From Antennarius striatus (lineage: Eukaryota; Chordata; Actinopteri; Lophiiformes; Antennariidae), in NCBI RefSeq assembly GCF_040054535.1, contig NC_090780.1:420501-484500 (forward strand): a stretch of DNA of 64,000 bases, written 5' to 3'. The notes under the pieces were generated by a model. It did no database searches, had not been told where the DNA came from, and worked only from the letters and a program-made list of their open reading frames with translations. Shown here piece by piece: positions 11,665-23,429 of this stretch (its first letter is position 1; every line of letters begins with the position of its first letter). The translations under genes were made by a program, and so were the position numbers.

Positions 11665-13280
11665 GCTCCGTTGGTGTCGTTCAGGAGACCCAGTTAAATC
11701 TGTCGTTGATCTGCGGTCATGACGTCCTGCGGCTCACGGAGACTCTGGCCCACGTTTCGGACTTTTATACCGACTAAAAAGGTGACGTCATAGTTTGGAA
11801 CGGAGAACAACCGTGAACATGTCCTGTTTCCGGCTAATTGTCTGTTTATTGTCCTTTTGTCACGTGGTGTTAGATGTCCAGGAACACGATGGAGGGTGGA
11901 ATGAATAAATAAATAAATCGTGAGTCGGTTCGGATGGACGTTTGAAACCACGAGTCGGGTTTAAGTGGGTTTTCACTGAACGTATGAAACGCGTAGAAAC
12001 CGGTTCCGTTGGAACAGAACGCTGCGTGATGATCGCTCCTGTCGTTCCGGTGAGTCGCCGCCAGAGGGCGCCACGCACCGCCCACAGGAAGATTGGAAGA
12101 GCGACATTTTAAACCACATGACTTCCGCCTTCTTTTAAACGTTACGTAAAAGATTAGCGTTTGAATTGTTGCGCTTGATTTTCTTTTTTCCCTCTTCTTG
12201 TCTCTACCCTCTGTCTGGACTGTTTTAACAGGATTTAATGTTTTAATTTGCACACCGACATGGAACCGCGTTCTCGGCCTCTCATTGGCTGATGCCAGCA
12301 TCCTCCGTCACGCCTTTATTACTTCCTGATTTCATTCATTTGCAGTTTAGCTGCCTTGACGGCCGTCCAATGACACTGGGGGCCCGACACCAACCTGAGC
12401 TTCATTCCATGGCTTCCACACGTCAGGCCTCCAAACTTTTCAGTGATTTACAGAATCGTGATCAGAATTAACTTGAAAACCTCGTTCCGCATGAAACAAA
12501 TTAAAAAGTCTCTTTGGATTTCCCCCTATTGCCCCCCTCCTGTCCATCTACATGGATCTCACCTCATGTTCAGGACTTTCCTCAAGCTTTAATATTTGTG
12601 TCTGGATTGCGATCGTCTCTTCCACAGGAAGATGGATCTCAAATCATGTTTTAAGGTTAGGGTTAGGGTCACGACATCCTGCACTGTAAATCAAAACAAC
12701 ATTTTTAGCACTGAGTTCTGAGGACTGTAACTGAACTCTGTCCATGCAGCGCTTTGGAAAAGCTCTGCCTTAATTTGCAGCACGTTTTGAACACTATATT
12801 CATTTCCTCAGTGCTGATCTCAAGGGTGGTTTTTTTTAAACGTAATTATTTATAAATTCTTCATTGTTAAAAATTTAAGAATCAGTTTCGATCTGCGTTC
12901 TTGCTCTCATCTCCCCTGGACTGTAATGACTAGAGTCAGGACTCGTGACACGAGACGTTTCTATGTCAGACACGATGTTAGGACTCCTGAAATAACGCAG
13001 CTGTCAAGGATGCTGAGGATATCAATGTTTATTAATGAAGATGCATCAGAACCAATAAAGTGTTCATGTCCAATCACTTCAGAACGTCTGTTTTTGGTGC
13101 TTCACAGGGACCATGTCCATATGAACAGCATTGACCATAACGTGTATGGTTTGTACATTATGACCACTGAGCCATGAGACCATGAGGCCTGGTTGCTAGG
13201 TGACGGGATTTGCTTTGCTGATGTCCATGGATACATGACATACATAGAGATATGGAGGAACAAGAGAAGATTAATCCCCA
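11665..13280. other. No gene recognised
   Basis: The stretch is intergenic. There is a two-to-three-copy TTAGGG-like motif at about 12654-12670. Open frames are short and not gene-like. Confidence 0.55.
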
Positions 13281-13286
13281 GAGGAT

Positions 13287-13292
13287 TTTATT
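13287..13292 (-). promoter_or_regulatory. Polyadenylation signal of the uroguanylin-like gene
   Basis: AATAAA on the minus strand, about 20 bp after the stop codon, implies a very short 3' UTR. Confidence 0.8.
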
Positions 13293-13312
13293 CGGTGTAG
13301 CAGATGGCGGCC

Positions 13313-15507
13313 TCAGTTCAGACATCCAAAGCAGGAGGGGTTGGCACAGATTTCACAGGGATCGAAGGGCGTGATGATGTTCACTGGAAGACACAAGAAA
13401 GTCCACAAATATTTTTCTGACCTGAAACATATCCTCATACTGCCTAAGGGTCGGCGTCTAGTCGTTTGATCAATGGGTCTGTGTCCAGTCAGTTAGAGCC
13501 CCTGGTGGTTAGAGCCCCTGGTGGTTAGAGCCCCTGGTGGTTAGAGCCCCTGGTTAGAGCCCCTGGTGGTTAGAGCCCCTGGTTAGAGCCCCTGGTGGTT
13601 AGAGCCCCTGGTTAGAGCCCCTGGTGGTTAGAGCCCCTGGTTAGAGCCCCAGGCGGTTAGAGCCCCTGGTGGTTAGAGCCCCTGGTGGTTAGAGCCCCTG
13701 GTTAGAGCCCCTGGTGGTTAGAGCCCCTGGTTAGAGCCCCTGGTGGTTAGAGCCCCTGGTTAGAGCCCCTGGTGGTTAGAGCCCCTGGTTAGAGCCCCTG
13801 GTTAGAGCCCCAGGCGGTTAGAGCCCCTGGTGGTTAGAGCCCCTGGTGGTTAGAGCCCCTGGTTAGAGCCCCAGGCGGTTAGAGCCCCTGGCGGTTAGAG
13901 CCCCTGGTGGTCTGTTCCTTTCAGAGGTGGGAGAGCGGCTTGGTTCCTCAAAAAAACAGGAGTTAGAATATTGAACGGACTCCTGTGTTAGCAGGCATTG
14001 TTGTACAAATTAAATGATGATGTAAGCCATTGGTTATGACGTTTAGACGTGTTTGTAGATGGGGTGATTTTAAAAACGCAGAAGAGACAGAAAAAACACT
14101 TCAGCGCGAGTTTCCCTTTTTTAAGCTAAGCTAACAAGCTAAACTAAGATAAGCTTTGCTGAGATAAGCAAAGACAAAATTTACAACAATTACACCTGTG
14201 TAAAAGGACACAATTCACTTTAAAACACACCGGAAACCAACAGTTTACATTTAGTGAATTATCTGAATTCCTGACTATGAAACTAACTGGTCTAAATGTT
14301 GCTTCGTGGAAATGAAGACAGCTGCAGCCTCTACTGGTGTGTTCATGTGTTTTGAGAAAAATTTTTTCTATTTCCTCATAAAAAATCAATGACTTCACCT
14401 AGAGTAGGACATAATACATAGTAAAAACCGTAGTGATGTCATGTTGATGGTTCTGTTCTTTGGATCTGTTCATAATAATTAAATCTTAAGTCACTCAGGC
14501 TTTTGTTATGCAGCATTTTTTCTTCTGGTGATTTAACAGATGTTCTAAAACATTCTAAAGCAGGGAGAACCGCATTAGCAGGAGACCTGAGTACGGACAG
14601 TTGTGATACGAGGCGTTCATTTCTTTCCACAGTGAATCTGATGAGGAATACTTTTCCTTTCTATGAATTTGATTCTGTTCAGATCAGTCTCACCTAGTTT
14701 GGAGAACATGGGACCAGCGCCGCCCTCCTGGCACACCGGCCTGAAGGTCTGTGGCAGCAGAGGGTTGGCACACGTGGCCACAACGCTGGTCTGAGACAGG
14801 TGAGGACTGACCTTCTCATCTACACCCATCAGCTCCTTCAGCTGCTTCACCGCCTCCAGCGGGAAGCTTCTGTGTCCCACCTGCAGCGGGACAGGAGGAC
14901 AGGAGGACAGGAGGACAGGAGGACAGGAGGACAGGAGGACAGGAGGACAGATGGACAGGAGGACAGGAGGACAGGAGGACAGGAGGACAGGGGGACAGGA
15001 GGACAGGAGGACAGGAGGACAGGAGGACAGGAGGACAGGAGGACAGGAGGACAGATGGACAGGAGGACAGGAGGACAGGAGGACAACCTCAGAAACCAGG
15101 AGACAAAGGTTCTACTTCCAAAGAGACCGTCTGTCCAGAGGCTGTGGTCAAACCTCAGAGTCCTACTGGTCCCACTGGTGGACCGTCACCCTGGACTCTA
15201 AACCTGTACGCTGGAACCCGTCTCTTCTTCTCTGTCTGTCTGTTCATTGTCCTTTGAGTACCCCCCCCCTCCTTCCTGTGGCTCAGCTTGTTGTATTTTC
15301 TCATTTAAATTAGCTTCTAAAATTATGTTTAAAATCTGATCTGTTCCATTCTTCCTCATGACCAGTTCCTTGCTTTTTCTCTACAGTTACTGTAAAAACA
15401 CAGTGAAGTCTTTAAAGCTGAATGTTTGAACTCACCCTAACTTCCACGCCGGCAGCCCGGCTGCAGACGCACAGCGCCACCACCAGGAGAAGACGGAGCG
15501 CTGCCAT
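13313..15507 (-). CDS. guca2b: Uroguanylin-like prohormone (guanylin family), complete, three exons
   Basis: The gene encodes a secreted prohormone whose C-terminal peptide would activate membrane guanylyl cyclase C-type receptors in gut and kidney epithelium. Exon 1 (15436-15507) encodes signal peptide MAALRLLLVVALCVCSRAAG and then VEVR. Exon 2 (14694-14880) starts VGHRSFPLEAVKQLKEL, the conserved pro-domain helix, and has the ATCANPLLP...RPVCQ cysteine pair. Exon 3 (13313-13383) ends DPCEICANPSCFGCLN, with the family cysteine spacing CxxCxxxxCxxC. All junctions are GT-AG with matching phases (0, then 1), giving 109 residues. The LN after the last cysteine favours uroguanylin over guanylin. 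SCFG replaces the usual ACTG in the third loop. A minisatellite lies in intron 1 and another in intron 2. The paralogue name is less certain than the family. Confidence 0.9.
13496..13912. repeat. Minisatellite in intron 2 of the uroguanylin-like gene
   Basis: Alternating 16-bp (GGTGGTTAGAGCCCCT) and 13-bp (GGTTAGAGCCCCT) units, with CAGGCGG variants, make up about 28 units. The rest of the intron (13913-14693) has no recognised feature. Confidence 0.95.
14888..15086. repeat. 10-bp minisatellite in intron 1 of the uroguanylin-like gene
   Basis: About 20 copies of GACAGGAGGA with rare ATGGA and GGGGA variants begin a few bases from the exon 2 acceptor. The purine-rich sense strand could affect splicing, but that is speculation. 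Confidence 0.95.
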
Positions 15508-15565
15508 TGTCAGGTGTGTTGGGCTTCAGAGGAGTGTTTCTGGCTCGGCTCCGGGGGCTCTGCCT

Positions 15566-15575
15566 CTTATAAGAC
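15566..15575 (-). promoter_or_regulatory. TATA-like box of the uroguanylin-like gene
   Basis: The palindromic TCTTATAAGA lies about 60 bp upstream of the start codon. That fits a TATA promoter with a short 5' UTR. Confidence 0.6.
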
Positions 15576-16142
15576 GCCTGGACAGGCTGGGGAGTGATTT
15601 ACTAGCAGGGTGGGGTATCGGTGGTGGGGGGGACACTGGTTAGAGATTACCAGGGTCTGCCATGCTGTTGCTAAGCTGGATCCGCTTTTTTAGTTTATAA
15701 CAACCACCCAGTAAATGTGTTTATAACCGCTATCTGTTGTTTCCTCCGTCAGCAGGATGCTTCATTATTGACTTTAGTTTTCATTCTTACGCATCCGATG
15801 CCCCGGCGCCTAATAAATGTCACCCCTTGTCTTTGTCCACAGATATTCATCACCAAGCTGTCTAATAAAGTCGTGTCATATACTGGAGCAGCTGCTCATG
15901 TAGGTCATCGGCTCTCAGATCGTCACCATTTCCAAATGCAAATGTAAACTTTTTTGTTTCAAGGCTTTTTCTCCCATCCAATCAAACTGCTCAGTCATTT
16001 TGTTTGGCCAATAAAGTCTCTTCCCCGTTTCAAAATACACAACATTAAACCAATGATGACGGTCAAACGTGACGTCATCGTGAGTCACAGTCTGGAGTTC
16101 CTCTAACAGCAGTCATGTGACACACAGGTCAGAATACACACA
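15576..16142. other. No gene recognised
   Basis: Intergenic sequence upstream of the uroguanylin-like promoter, without identifiable repeats or exons. Confidence 0.5.
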
Positions 16143-17031
16143 CCAGGGACGTGTGGTCAGGTGAGACACGCCCTCACCTGCCATCATAAATGAAAAAAAA
16201 GGAAAATGGAAGAAATAAATTAAATGGTTATGTTTATCCAGTGACGTGTGTTATGAAGTTATTTTCCCTTTAACGTCACCAATTTTAGGTTATTTTTACT
16301 CAAAATCTCTGAATTTTCACATTTACCTCTGAAATCCTGATCAGAGACCTGTGGTGACTCATTGATCACCATGGGTTGATCAATGACTCCACTAGCTGTA
16401 TTGGTAGCTAAACAGTGAGACCATCATGGTATCTCTCTATAGGTCGCTGTTAAAATGTTCAAACACGTTTGATCTATGAACTAAATCCCCATCATTTAGC
16501 TAATGTATATAATGTATAGTGTTTTATCAACAACTGCATGTGTGTAACGTCTCTCTGGAGTTGAGCGGTCCTGAAACCGCTGGGAAAAGGCACGAAGTGA
16601 GGCCCGCAGTTCTCCTGCCTCCTGGTAGGGGGCGCTGGTGATCCCAGGGATTCCTCTTCCCCAGCCGTAGAAGAAGTGACAGTAAACTACAGCCACTCAT
16701 GTTTTCCTCTCGCCTCGCCATGAACAGAGGATTACGTATCTCAAACCAAAGTGTTTTGATGCTTCTGTTCTGAAGCAGCGGCGCGTGGACTTCAGTTATA
16801 GTAAACATTACGTATAAATGAACGTGTAGGAAACAAGATGACTTATTTTAATCCAAAGGGTTTATGTGTGTTAGTTTATACGTGTAAATAATTCTGCTGA
16901 GACTTCAACAGAACCCCCTGACTGTTGGTATTAAATGGTGAATACACTAAACTGTAGGTTCATGTGTGTGTGAATCTGGGTGTGATGAAGTCAGCGCCCC
17001 CCCAGCCAGGAACCTCACCACACGTCACTGG
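16143..17031. mobile_element. Non-autonomous DNA transposon with terminal inverted repeats
   Basis: The left end CCAGGGACGTGTGGTCAGGT and the right end, whose reverse complement is CCAGTGACGTGTGGTGAGGT, form an imperfect TIR. A second, partial copy in reverse orientation lies at 61955-62757 and is similar over several hundred bases, confirming a dispersed family. It has no transposase. The ends resemble hAT-type termini, but no target duplication was found. Confidence 0.65.
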
Positions 17032-17164
17032 GTGGGAGGTGTACTAAAAACAGCAACAACAATGCTTTACAGTGAGAGTATTTTAAAAGCAAAAACCGAC
17101 CAATAATTGTTGACTTTTTAATTCTGTTTAATGACCCCAACAAATTCTTCAATAGATTTGACCT

Positions 17165-17510
17165 CCATTCACCCCCCCAGCCCAGTGCTCCATGCTGCAG
17201 TGCTCCTCCCCCACCGCGCCCCTCTTACAATGCCACATCTCCTTCCCCACCCCCTCCTTCTACAACACTCAGCATACAGCCACGCCCACTGCACACCTCT
17301 TCAATCCCCCCACCCACTCCTCCTCCACCTTCACCCCCCCTCACCCACTCCTCCTCCCCCTTCACCCCCCCTCACCCACTCCTCCTCCCTCTTTACCCCC
17401 CCTCACCCACTCCTCCTCCCTCTCTACCCACCCCCACTGCTCACCTCATTAACCCCATCACCCCCCGGCCCCCAGGACACAGCCCCCCCTGCTCCCACTG
17501 TCCCTCACTG
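17165..17510. repeat. C/T-rich low-complexity tract
   Basis: A pyrimidine-rich tract with about four repeats of a unit containing CCTCACCCACTCCTCCTCC (about 17330-17430). Confidence 0.8.
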
Positions 17511-17539
17511 AACCCCAGTGTGAACCGTCTCCAGTGATG

Positions 17540-17745
17540 ACGGTGAGGACAGCTGTGGGTCCAGACGGCTTCAGGTCCCGCCTCCTGAACTCCTGCACCA
17601 ATCAGCTTAGTGGGATCTGAACACATGTTCAACCTCAGCTTCACACTCAGGTAGTCAACACACCTGTGGAGAACATCCTGGTACCTGAGCCCAGGAACCC
17701 GCCCCCCAAGGACCCCAACAGCTACAGGCCAGTAACACTAACATT
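17540..17745 (+). mobile_element. LINE reverse-transcriptase scrap (Rex1/CR1-like)
   Basis: Broken frames read PDGFRSRLLNSC and NILVPEPRNPPPKDPNSYRP, the latter ending in the NSYRPV block typical of RT domain 1. The piece is short and interrupted and abuts the telomere-like array. Confidence 0.5.
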
Positions 17746-17759
17746 CCACCTGATGACCC

Positions 17760-20595
17760 AAACCAAACTAATGACCCAAACCCTGACCTCTAATCCTAAC
17801 CCCTAACCCTAACCCACCCGATGACCCTAATCCGAACCCTAACAGCTAACCCTAATCCTGACCCTAACCTTGACCACTAACCTCTAAACCCAACCCCAAC
17901 CCTAACTGCTAACCCTGATCCCTAACCGCAACCCACCAGACGAATCTAACCCTAACCAACCTGATGACCCTAACTCAAACCCTAACCTCTAACCTAACCC
18001 TAAACCAAACCCTAACCCTAATCTTAACCCGAACCTCAACCCCAATCCTAACCCAACCCTAACCTCTAACCCTAACCCTAACCCACCCGATGACCCTAAT
18101 CCGAACCCTAACAGCTAACCCTAATCCTGACCCTAACCTTGACCACTAACCTCTAAACCCAACCCCAACCCTAACTGCTAACCCTGACCATAACCGTAAC
18201 CCACCAGACGAATCTAACCCTAACCAACCTGATGACCCTAACTCAAACCCTAACCCTAACCTCTAACCTAACCCTAAACCAAACCCTAATCTTAACCCGA
18301 ACCTCAACCCCAATCCTAACCCTAACCCAATCCTATCCCCTAACCTCTTACCTCTAACCCTAAACATAACCCTAACCCTAACCCAAACTCTAACCCTAAT
18401 CCTTAATCCTAACCATAACCCATTTGATGACCCTAACCCAAATCCACCTGATGACCCTAATCCAAACCCAAACCCTAGCCATAATACTGACCCTAACCTT
18501 AATCGCTAACCTCTAAACCTAACCCCAAACCCCTACCCTAACTCTAAATGCTAGCCCTAAACCCTAACGCTAACCCACCTGATGAAACTAACCCTAACCC
18601 ATTTGATGACCCGAATTCAAAACGTAACCCTAATCCTAACCATAACCCCTAACCCTAGCCCTACCCCTAACCCGCCTGATGACCTTAATCTAAAACCTAA
18701 CCCCAACCCTAACCCTAATCCTAACTCTAACCCTAACCTCCAAAAGCTAACCCTAACCTCTAACCCTAATCCTAACCCTAACTCTAACCCTAACCCCAAC
18801 CCTAATCCTAACTCTAACCCCAACCACTAAAAGCTAACCCTAACCTGTAGCCCTAACCCTAATCCTAACCCTAACCTCTAACCCTAACCCCAACGCTAAT
18901 CCTAACTCTAAATCTAACCTCTAAAAGCTAACCCTAACCTCTTACCTCTAACCTCAACCTCAATCCAAACCCTTAACCCCTATCCTCTAACCCTAACCCC
19001 TATTTTTAAACCCTAACCCACCTGACTACCCTAATCCAAACCCTAACCCTAACCGTAATTTTAAAACCCAATCCTAACCCTGAACTCTAACCTCTAACCC
19101 TAACCCTAACCCACCTGATGACCCTAACCCTAACCCTACCCCTAACCTGTAACCCTACCCTAACCCTAGCCTTAACCCCAACCCTAATCATAACCCCTAA
19201 CCCCTAACCTCTAACCCCAACCTTAACCCACCTGATGAATCTAATCCTTACCAACCTGATGAACCTAACCCTAACCCTAATCCTACTCCTAACCCTAAAT
19301 CTAACCTCTAACCTAAAACCTGAACCCTAACCCCTAAACTCAACCCTAACCCACCTAATGAATCTAATCCTTACCAACCTGATGAACCTAACCTAACACT
19401 AATCCTACTCCTAATCCTAAACCTAACCTCTAAACCCTTACCCTAAAACTAACCCCATCCCCCCTCTTTCCTTAAACCCTAACCCTTATCTGAACCCTAA
19501 CCCTAATCCTAACCCCAACCCTTAACTGTAGCGTCTAACCTCTAACCCTAACCTTAACCCCAACCCATATCCTAACCCTAATCCTAACAATTTACCTCCT
19601 ACCTCTAACCCTAACACTTAACCCTGAACCCTTAACCCTAATCCCTAACCCACCTGATGACCCTCACCCAAACCTTAACCCTAATCCTAACCTTAACCCT
19701 AACCGCTAATCCTAACCCTAATCCTAACTGTAACCCTAACCTCTAAAAGCTAACATTAAACCTCTTACCTCTAACCCAAGCCCCAATCCTTGCCCCTAGC
19801 CTCTAACCCTAACCCCTATCTTTAACCCTAAACCACCTGATGACCCTAATCCAAACCCTAACCCTAATCTTAACCCTAACCTCAACCCTAATTCAAACCC
19901 TAACACAACCCTAACCCCTAACGTCTTACTTTTAACCTTTACCCTAACCCTTATCTGAACCCTAACCCTAACCTCTAACCCCAAACCCAACCCTAATCCT
20001 AACTCTAACCCTAACTCTAATCCTAACCTTTTACCTCTAACACTAACCGTTAACCCTAACCCACCTGATGACCCTAACCCAAACCTCTAAGCCTAACCCC
20101 TAATCCTAACCCTAAACCTAACCCTAATCAACCCCTAACCTCTTACCTCTAACCCTAACCCTTAGCCCTAATCCCAAACCCCAACCCCAACCCACCTGAT
20201 TAACCTAACCCTAACCCACCTGATGACCTGAATTCAAACCCTAACCCCAACCCTAACCCTAACCCTAACCTGCCTGATGACCCTAATCCACTTGATGACC
20301 CTAATACAAACCCTAACCCCAACCCTAACCCTAACCCTAACCCTTAATCCTAACCCCTAACATTAACCCCTAACCCAAACCCCTAACCCTAACCCCTAAC
20401 ATTAACCCCTAACCCAAACCTCTAACCCCTAAGCCTAACCCCTAACCTTAACCCCTAACCCCTAACCCCTAACCCCTAACCCCTAGCCCAAACCCTTACC
20501 CTAACCCCTAACCCCTAACTTTAACCCCTAACCCCTAACCCTAACCCCTAACCCCTAACCTCTAACCCTAACTCTAATCCTAACCCTAACTCCTC
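17760..20595 (-). repeat. Degenerate telomere-like array, CCCTAA orientation
   Basis: About 2.8 kb is built from CCCTAA-type hexamers with many C/A/T substitutions and length variants (CCCTAACC, CCCCTAAC, TCTAAC), plus a recurring CACCTGATGACCCTAA-type module. A block of roughly 180 bp near 17813 is repeated near 18082, about 270 bp away. The region is non-coding. The TTAGGG strand is the minus strand, so it is oriented like a left chromosome end. Confidence 0.92.
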
Positions 20596-21155
20596 ACATT
20601 AGGACCATACATGAGTTTGTTTAACCCTGTACTGTCTGACTGACCTCCCTGTGCCCCCCTGGGGGGTGGTCTCCCCATCAGTTTGTGGTTACACACAACA
20701 GGCTCTCAGCATTGAGTTGTAATTTGATGAAAACCTTCCAGGACACCTGGACTCAGGGGCCGACAGCTGATTATTCTGGATCTTTAGCAGATCAATATCA
20801 GTGTCCAGTGTTCCCATCGTAATCATTTATTCCTGGAAATCCAACCATGGACATAAACTGGGACCGTGCTGGAACCACAGGCTTAACTGTGATTGACTGC
20901 CTCACATGTGCTGCAGGATCGCTGGTCGTTTGACAGACTGCTGTCAGCACATCAAGACATCAAGACGACCTGTCTGAAGGAGGCGACAGCCAATCACAAG
21001 ATGTCCAAACGCTCCTGGGGCGGTTGTTGGCCACAGAGAATGGGTTCAATGGTTTTTATTTGGTTCACCAGTTAATTAACAAACAGGTCGTCACACGCAG
21101 CGTAACATCACACCTGTGTGACATCACAGGCTGTAGTCAACACCATTATGTGGCG
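20596..21155. other. Unassigned sequence between the telomere-like array and the inverted duplication
   Basis: This is unique-looking sequence with one short open frame (20893-21075) that shows no recognisable domain. It is not shared with the corresponding flank of the right arm. Confidence 0.45.
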
Positions 21156-21319
21156 TGAGACTCTGGACTCTGACCTGTGAATCCAGTGGGGAGATTGAAC
21201 TCAGTATTTATAGTCACAACCACTAATTCAATACTACACACCTGGCAAAATATAAGACAACTGACAATAATCTGTAAATAGTTTAATATGAAGCAAACAC
21301 TGATTATTGATGAAGGCTT

Positions 21320-21325
21320 TTTATT
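21320..21325 (-). promoter_or_regulatory. Polyadenylation signal, left guanylin
   Basis: AATAAA on the minus strand, about 310 bp past the stop. The 3' UTR contains a (GT)n run. The same signal is present in the right copy. Confidence 0.7.
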
Positions 21326-21470
21326 CAAAGCGATGTAAATAAAAGGAGTCTGTAAAAGGAAACTGATCCTGAAACGTTTGCAGAGCTTGAGAATAAAAGT
21401 CTAACAAAATGTAAAATGTAGAAAGTATAGACAGAAAAGTGGAAAACAATGGTCATGTGTGTATGGGAGT

Positions 21471-21488
21471 ACACACACACACACACAA

Positions 21489-21534
<46 letters not shown>
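21471..21534. repeat. (CA)n microsatellite in the left guanylin 3' region
   Basis: A CA run interrupted by AATC, shorter than its partner at 30090-30172. Confidence 0.95.
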
Positions 21535-21536
<2 letters not shown>

Positions 21537-21637
21537 CTCATCTCATCTTTGCAGACAAACGTTGTAGAAACTGTGAAATAGTTCTGAGGAAAGAGGAATC
21601 AGGTCTTCAGCTGGGCGGAGTGTTGCATGCTGGGTGT

Positions 21638-22243
21638 TTAGCAGCCGGTGCAGGCGGCAAAGGAGCAGATCTCACACACATCCATGGGGACCATGGCTGA
21701 AATAAAGACAGAAAACACACACGTTGTGAATCGCTGGCCCCCCAGGCGTCCCTGATGTCTTCATTCTGGTTGGTGAACATCTGAAGGTCTCACCCAGTCT
21801 GGCGAGCGACGCAGAAGCTCCTCTCTGCTGACAGAGGGGCACAAACTCCTGGGGGAGCAGGGGTTCTTCACAGAGGGGCACGGAGGTGGCCAGGAGTCGG
21901 GGGCTTTGCCCTGCTGCCCCAGCACGGCTCCTCCAGAGCTCCTGGAGCCTCTGGACAGCCTCCAGGGAGAAGGACGATCCGTTCTCCTGGAGGGAAGGTC
22001 AGACATCACAGTTAGAGTCAGTGTGAAGAACACAGGTCCCAACTGTTTGGGGGTGTTCCTCAGGTCCACTCCTGTCTTCAGCGTTCTCCCAGTGCTGCCC
22101 CCTGCTGCTGGAGCAGCTCAGGCTCACCACCCTGGTGTGATGAAGGTGTTGAGGAAGGTGAAGGACGCCCTCACCTCCACCTGCACGGCCTCAGGAGTCA
22201 GGCTGAGAGCCAGGACCAGCACGGCGATGGAGAGAGCCTTCAT
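21638..22243 (-). CDS. guca2a: Guanylin prohormone, left copy, complete, three exons
   Basis: The gene encodes a secreted precursor of a 15-16 residue ligand for guanylyl cyclase C-type receptors. Exon 1 (22175-22243) encodes signal peptide MKALSIAVLVLALSLTPEAV and then QVE. Exon 2 (21794-21986) holds the pro-domain with SFSLEAVQRLQEL and the VPLCEEPLLPQ/LCQQR cysteines. Exon 3 (21638-21696) ends VCEICSFAACTGC at the stop. That is the canonical guanylin core, with no residue after the last cysteine. All junctions are GT-AG, phases 0 and 1, giving 106 residues. It differs from the right copy by Pro instead of His in the FVPLC segment (exon 2). No break was seen, so both copies appear functional. 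Naming as guca2a rests on the missing C-terminal Leu. Confidence 0.93.
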
Positions 22244-22308
22244 GGTGTCCCTCTGGTGCTGCTGGGGGGGCTCAGCTCCAGTGTCTGACCTGCTGTCCAC
22301 AAGCCTCC

Positions 22309-22314
22309 TTTAAA
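22309..22314 (-). promoter_or_regulatory. TTTAAA core promoter element, left guanylin
   Basis: TTTAAA about 66 bp upstream of the ATG, identical in position to the right copy, is a TATA-like box candidate. Confidence 0.5.
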
Positions 22315-22525
22315 GCAGCGCCTGCAGGGCGGGGCTTCTGTCACCCAGGGGCAACGAGTGGAGCAAAGCTGTTCTCACGGGGCAACAAGTACTGACGTGG
22401 TTTTACAGCACCGTAAAGAAGAAGAAACACACTTTATTGCCCCTGTGGGGGGTTATCTTTACACGCCATCTATATATTTGTGTTTGTGAACATGTGTATT
22501 TATGTGTGTGTACAGACCTCTGAAA

Positions 22526-22654
<129 letters not shown>

Positions 22655-22795
22655 TCTCAGTGTAACCCTGGCTTATCCGTAGGTTATCATGATCATCAAT
22701 ATCTGGAACTCAAGATCTTTAGGTTCAATAAGGAGATTGGTAGTAACAACTCTAAATAGAGCAGTCAGACCTCCAGCACACAGAAAACCACACAG

Positions 22796-23045
22796 ACACC
22801 GTGGTGGAAGTATAATAAGAAAAATATATTTAAATTTGTCAGTTTTGTTCAGTTTTTTTTCCACTTCCTTTTTTTTTTTGTTTTATCAACGTATGTCACC
22901 TCTTTCTGATGCCTCAACTAGGCAATTCAAATATTTAAACAATACACTCAAATAAAATGCTGCAAAAATAAAATAAGTGAGTGTACACAGGAAAAATACA
23001 AAAAAGATTATTCAATCACTCTGTCTGACCACCTCCCCTCTGGCC
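22796..23045. other. Start of the spacer between the inverted arms
   Basis: AT-rich sequence without a recognised gene. This is where arm homology is lost. Confidence 0.5.
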
Positions 23046-23052
23046 GGAGGCA

Positions 23053-23429
23053 CAGGAGTCTGAGGTACAAGAGTCTGAGGTACAGGAGTCTGAGGTACAG
23101 GAGTCTGAGGTACAAGAGTCTGAGGTACAGGAGTCTGAGGTACAAGAGTCTGAGGTACAGGAGTCTGAGGTACAGGAGTCTGAGGTACAGGAGTCTGAGG
23201 TACAGGAGTCTGAGGTACAGGAGTCTGAGGTACAAGAGTCTGAGGTACAGGAGTCTGAGGTACAAGAGTCTGAGGTACAGGAGTCTGAGGTACAGGAGTC
23301 TGAGGTACAGGAGTCTGAGGTACAGGAGTCTGAGGTACAGGAGTCTGAGGTACAGGAGTCTGAGGTACAGGAGTCTGAGGTACAGGAGTCTGAGGTACAG
23401 GAGTCTGAGGTACAGGAGTCTGAGGTACA
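23053..23429. repeat. 15-bp minisatellite
   Basis: About 25 copies of GAGTCTGAGGTACAG, with CAA variants. The unit length is a multiple of three, so the minus strand stays open (YLRLL- and CTSDS-type repeats), but nothing indicates a gene. Confidence 0.97.

Noticed and set aside
20893-21075. Small plus-strand frame near the left arm
   Set aside because: 60 codons without a recognisable motif, splice partner or conserved flank. Not supportable as a gene.
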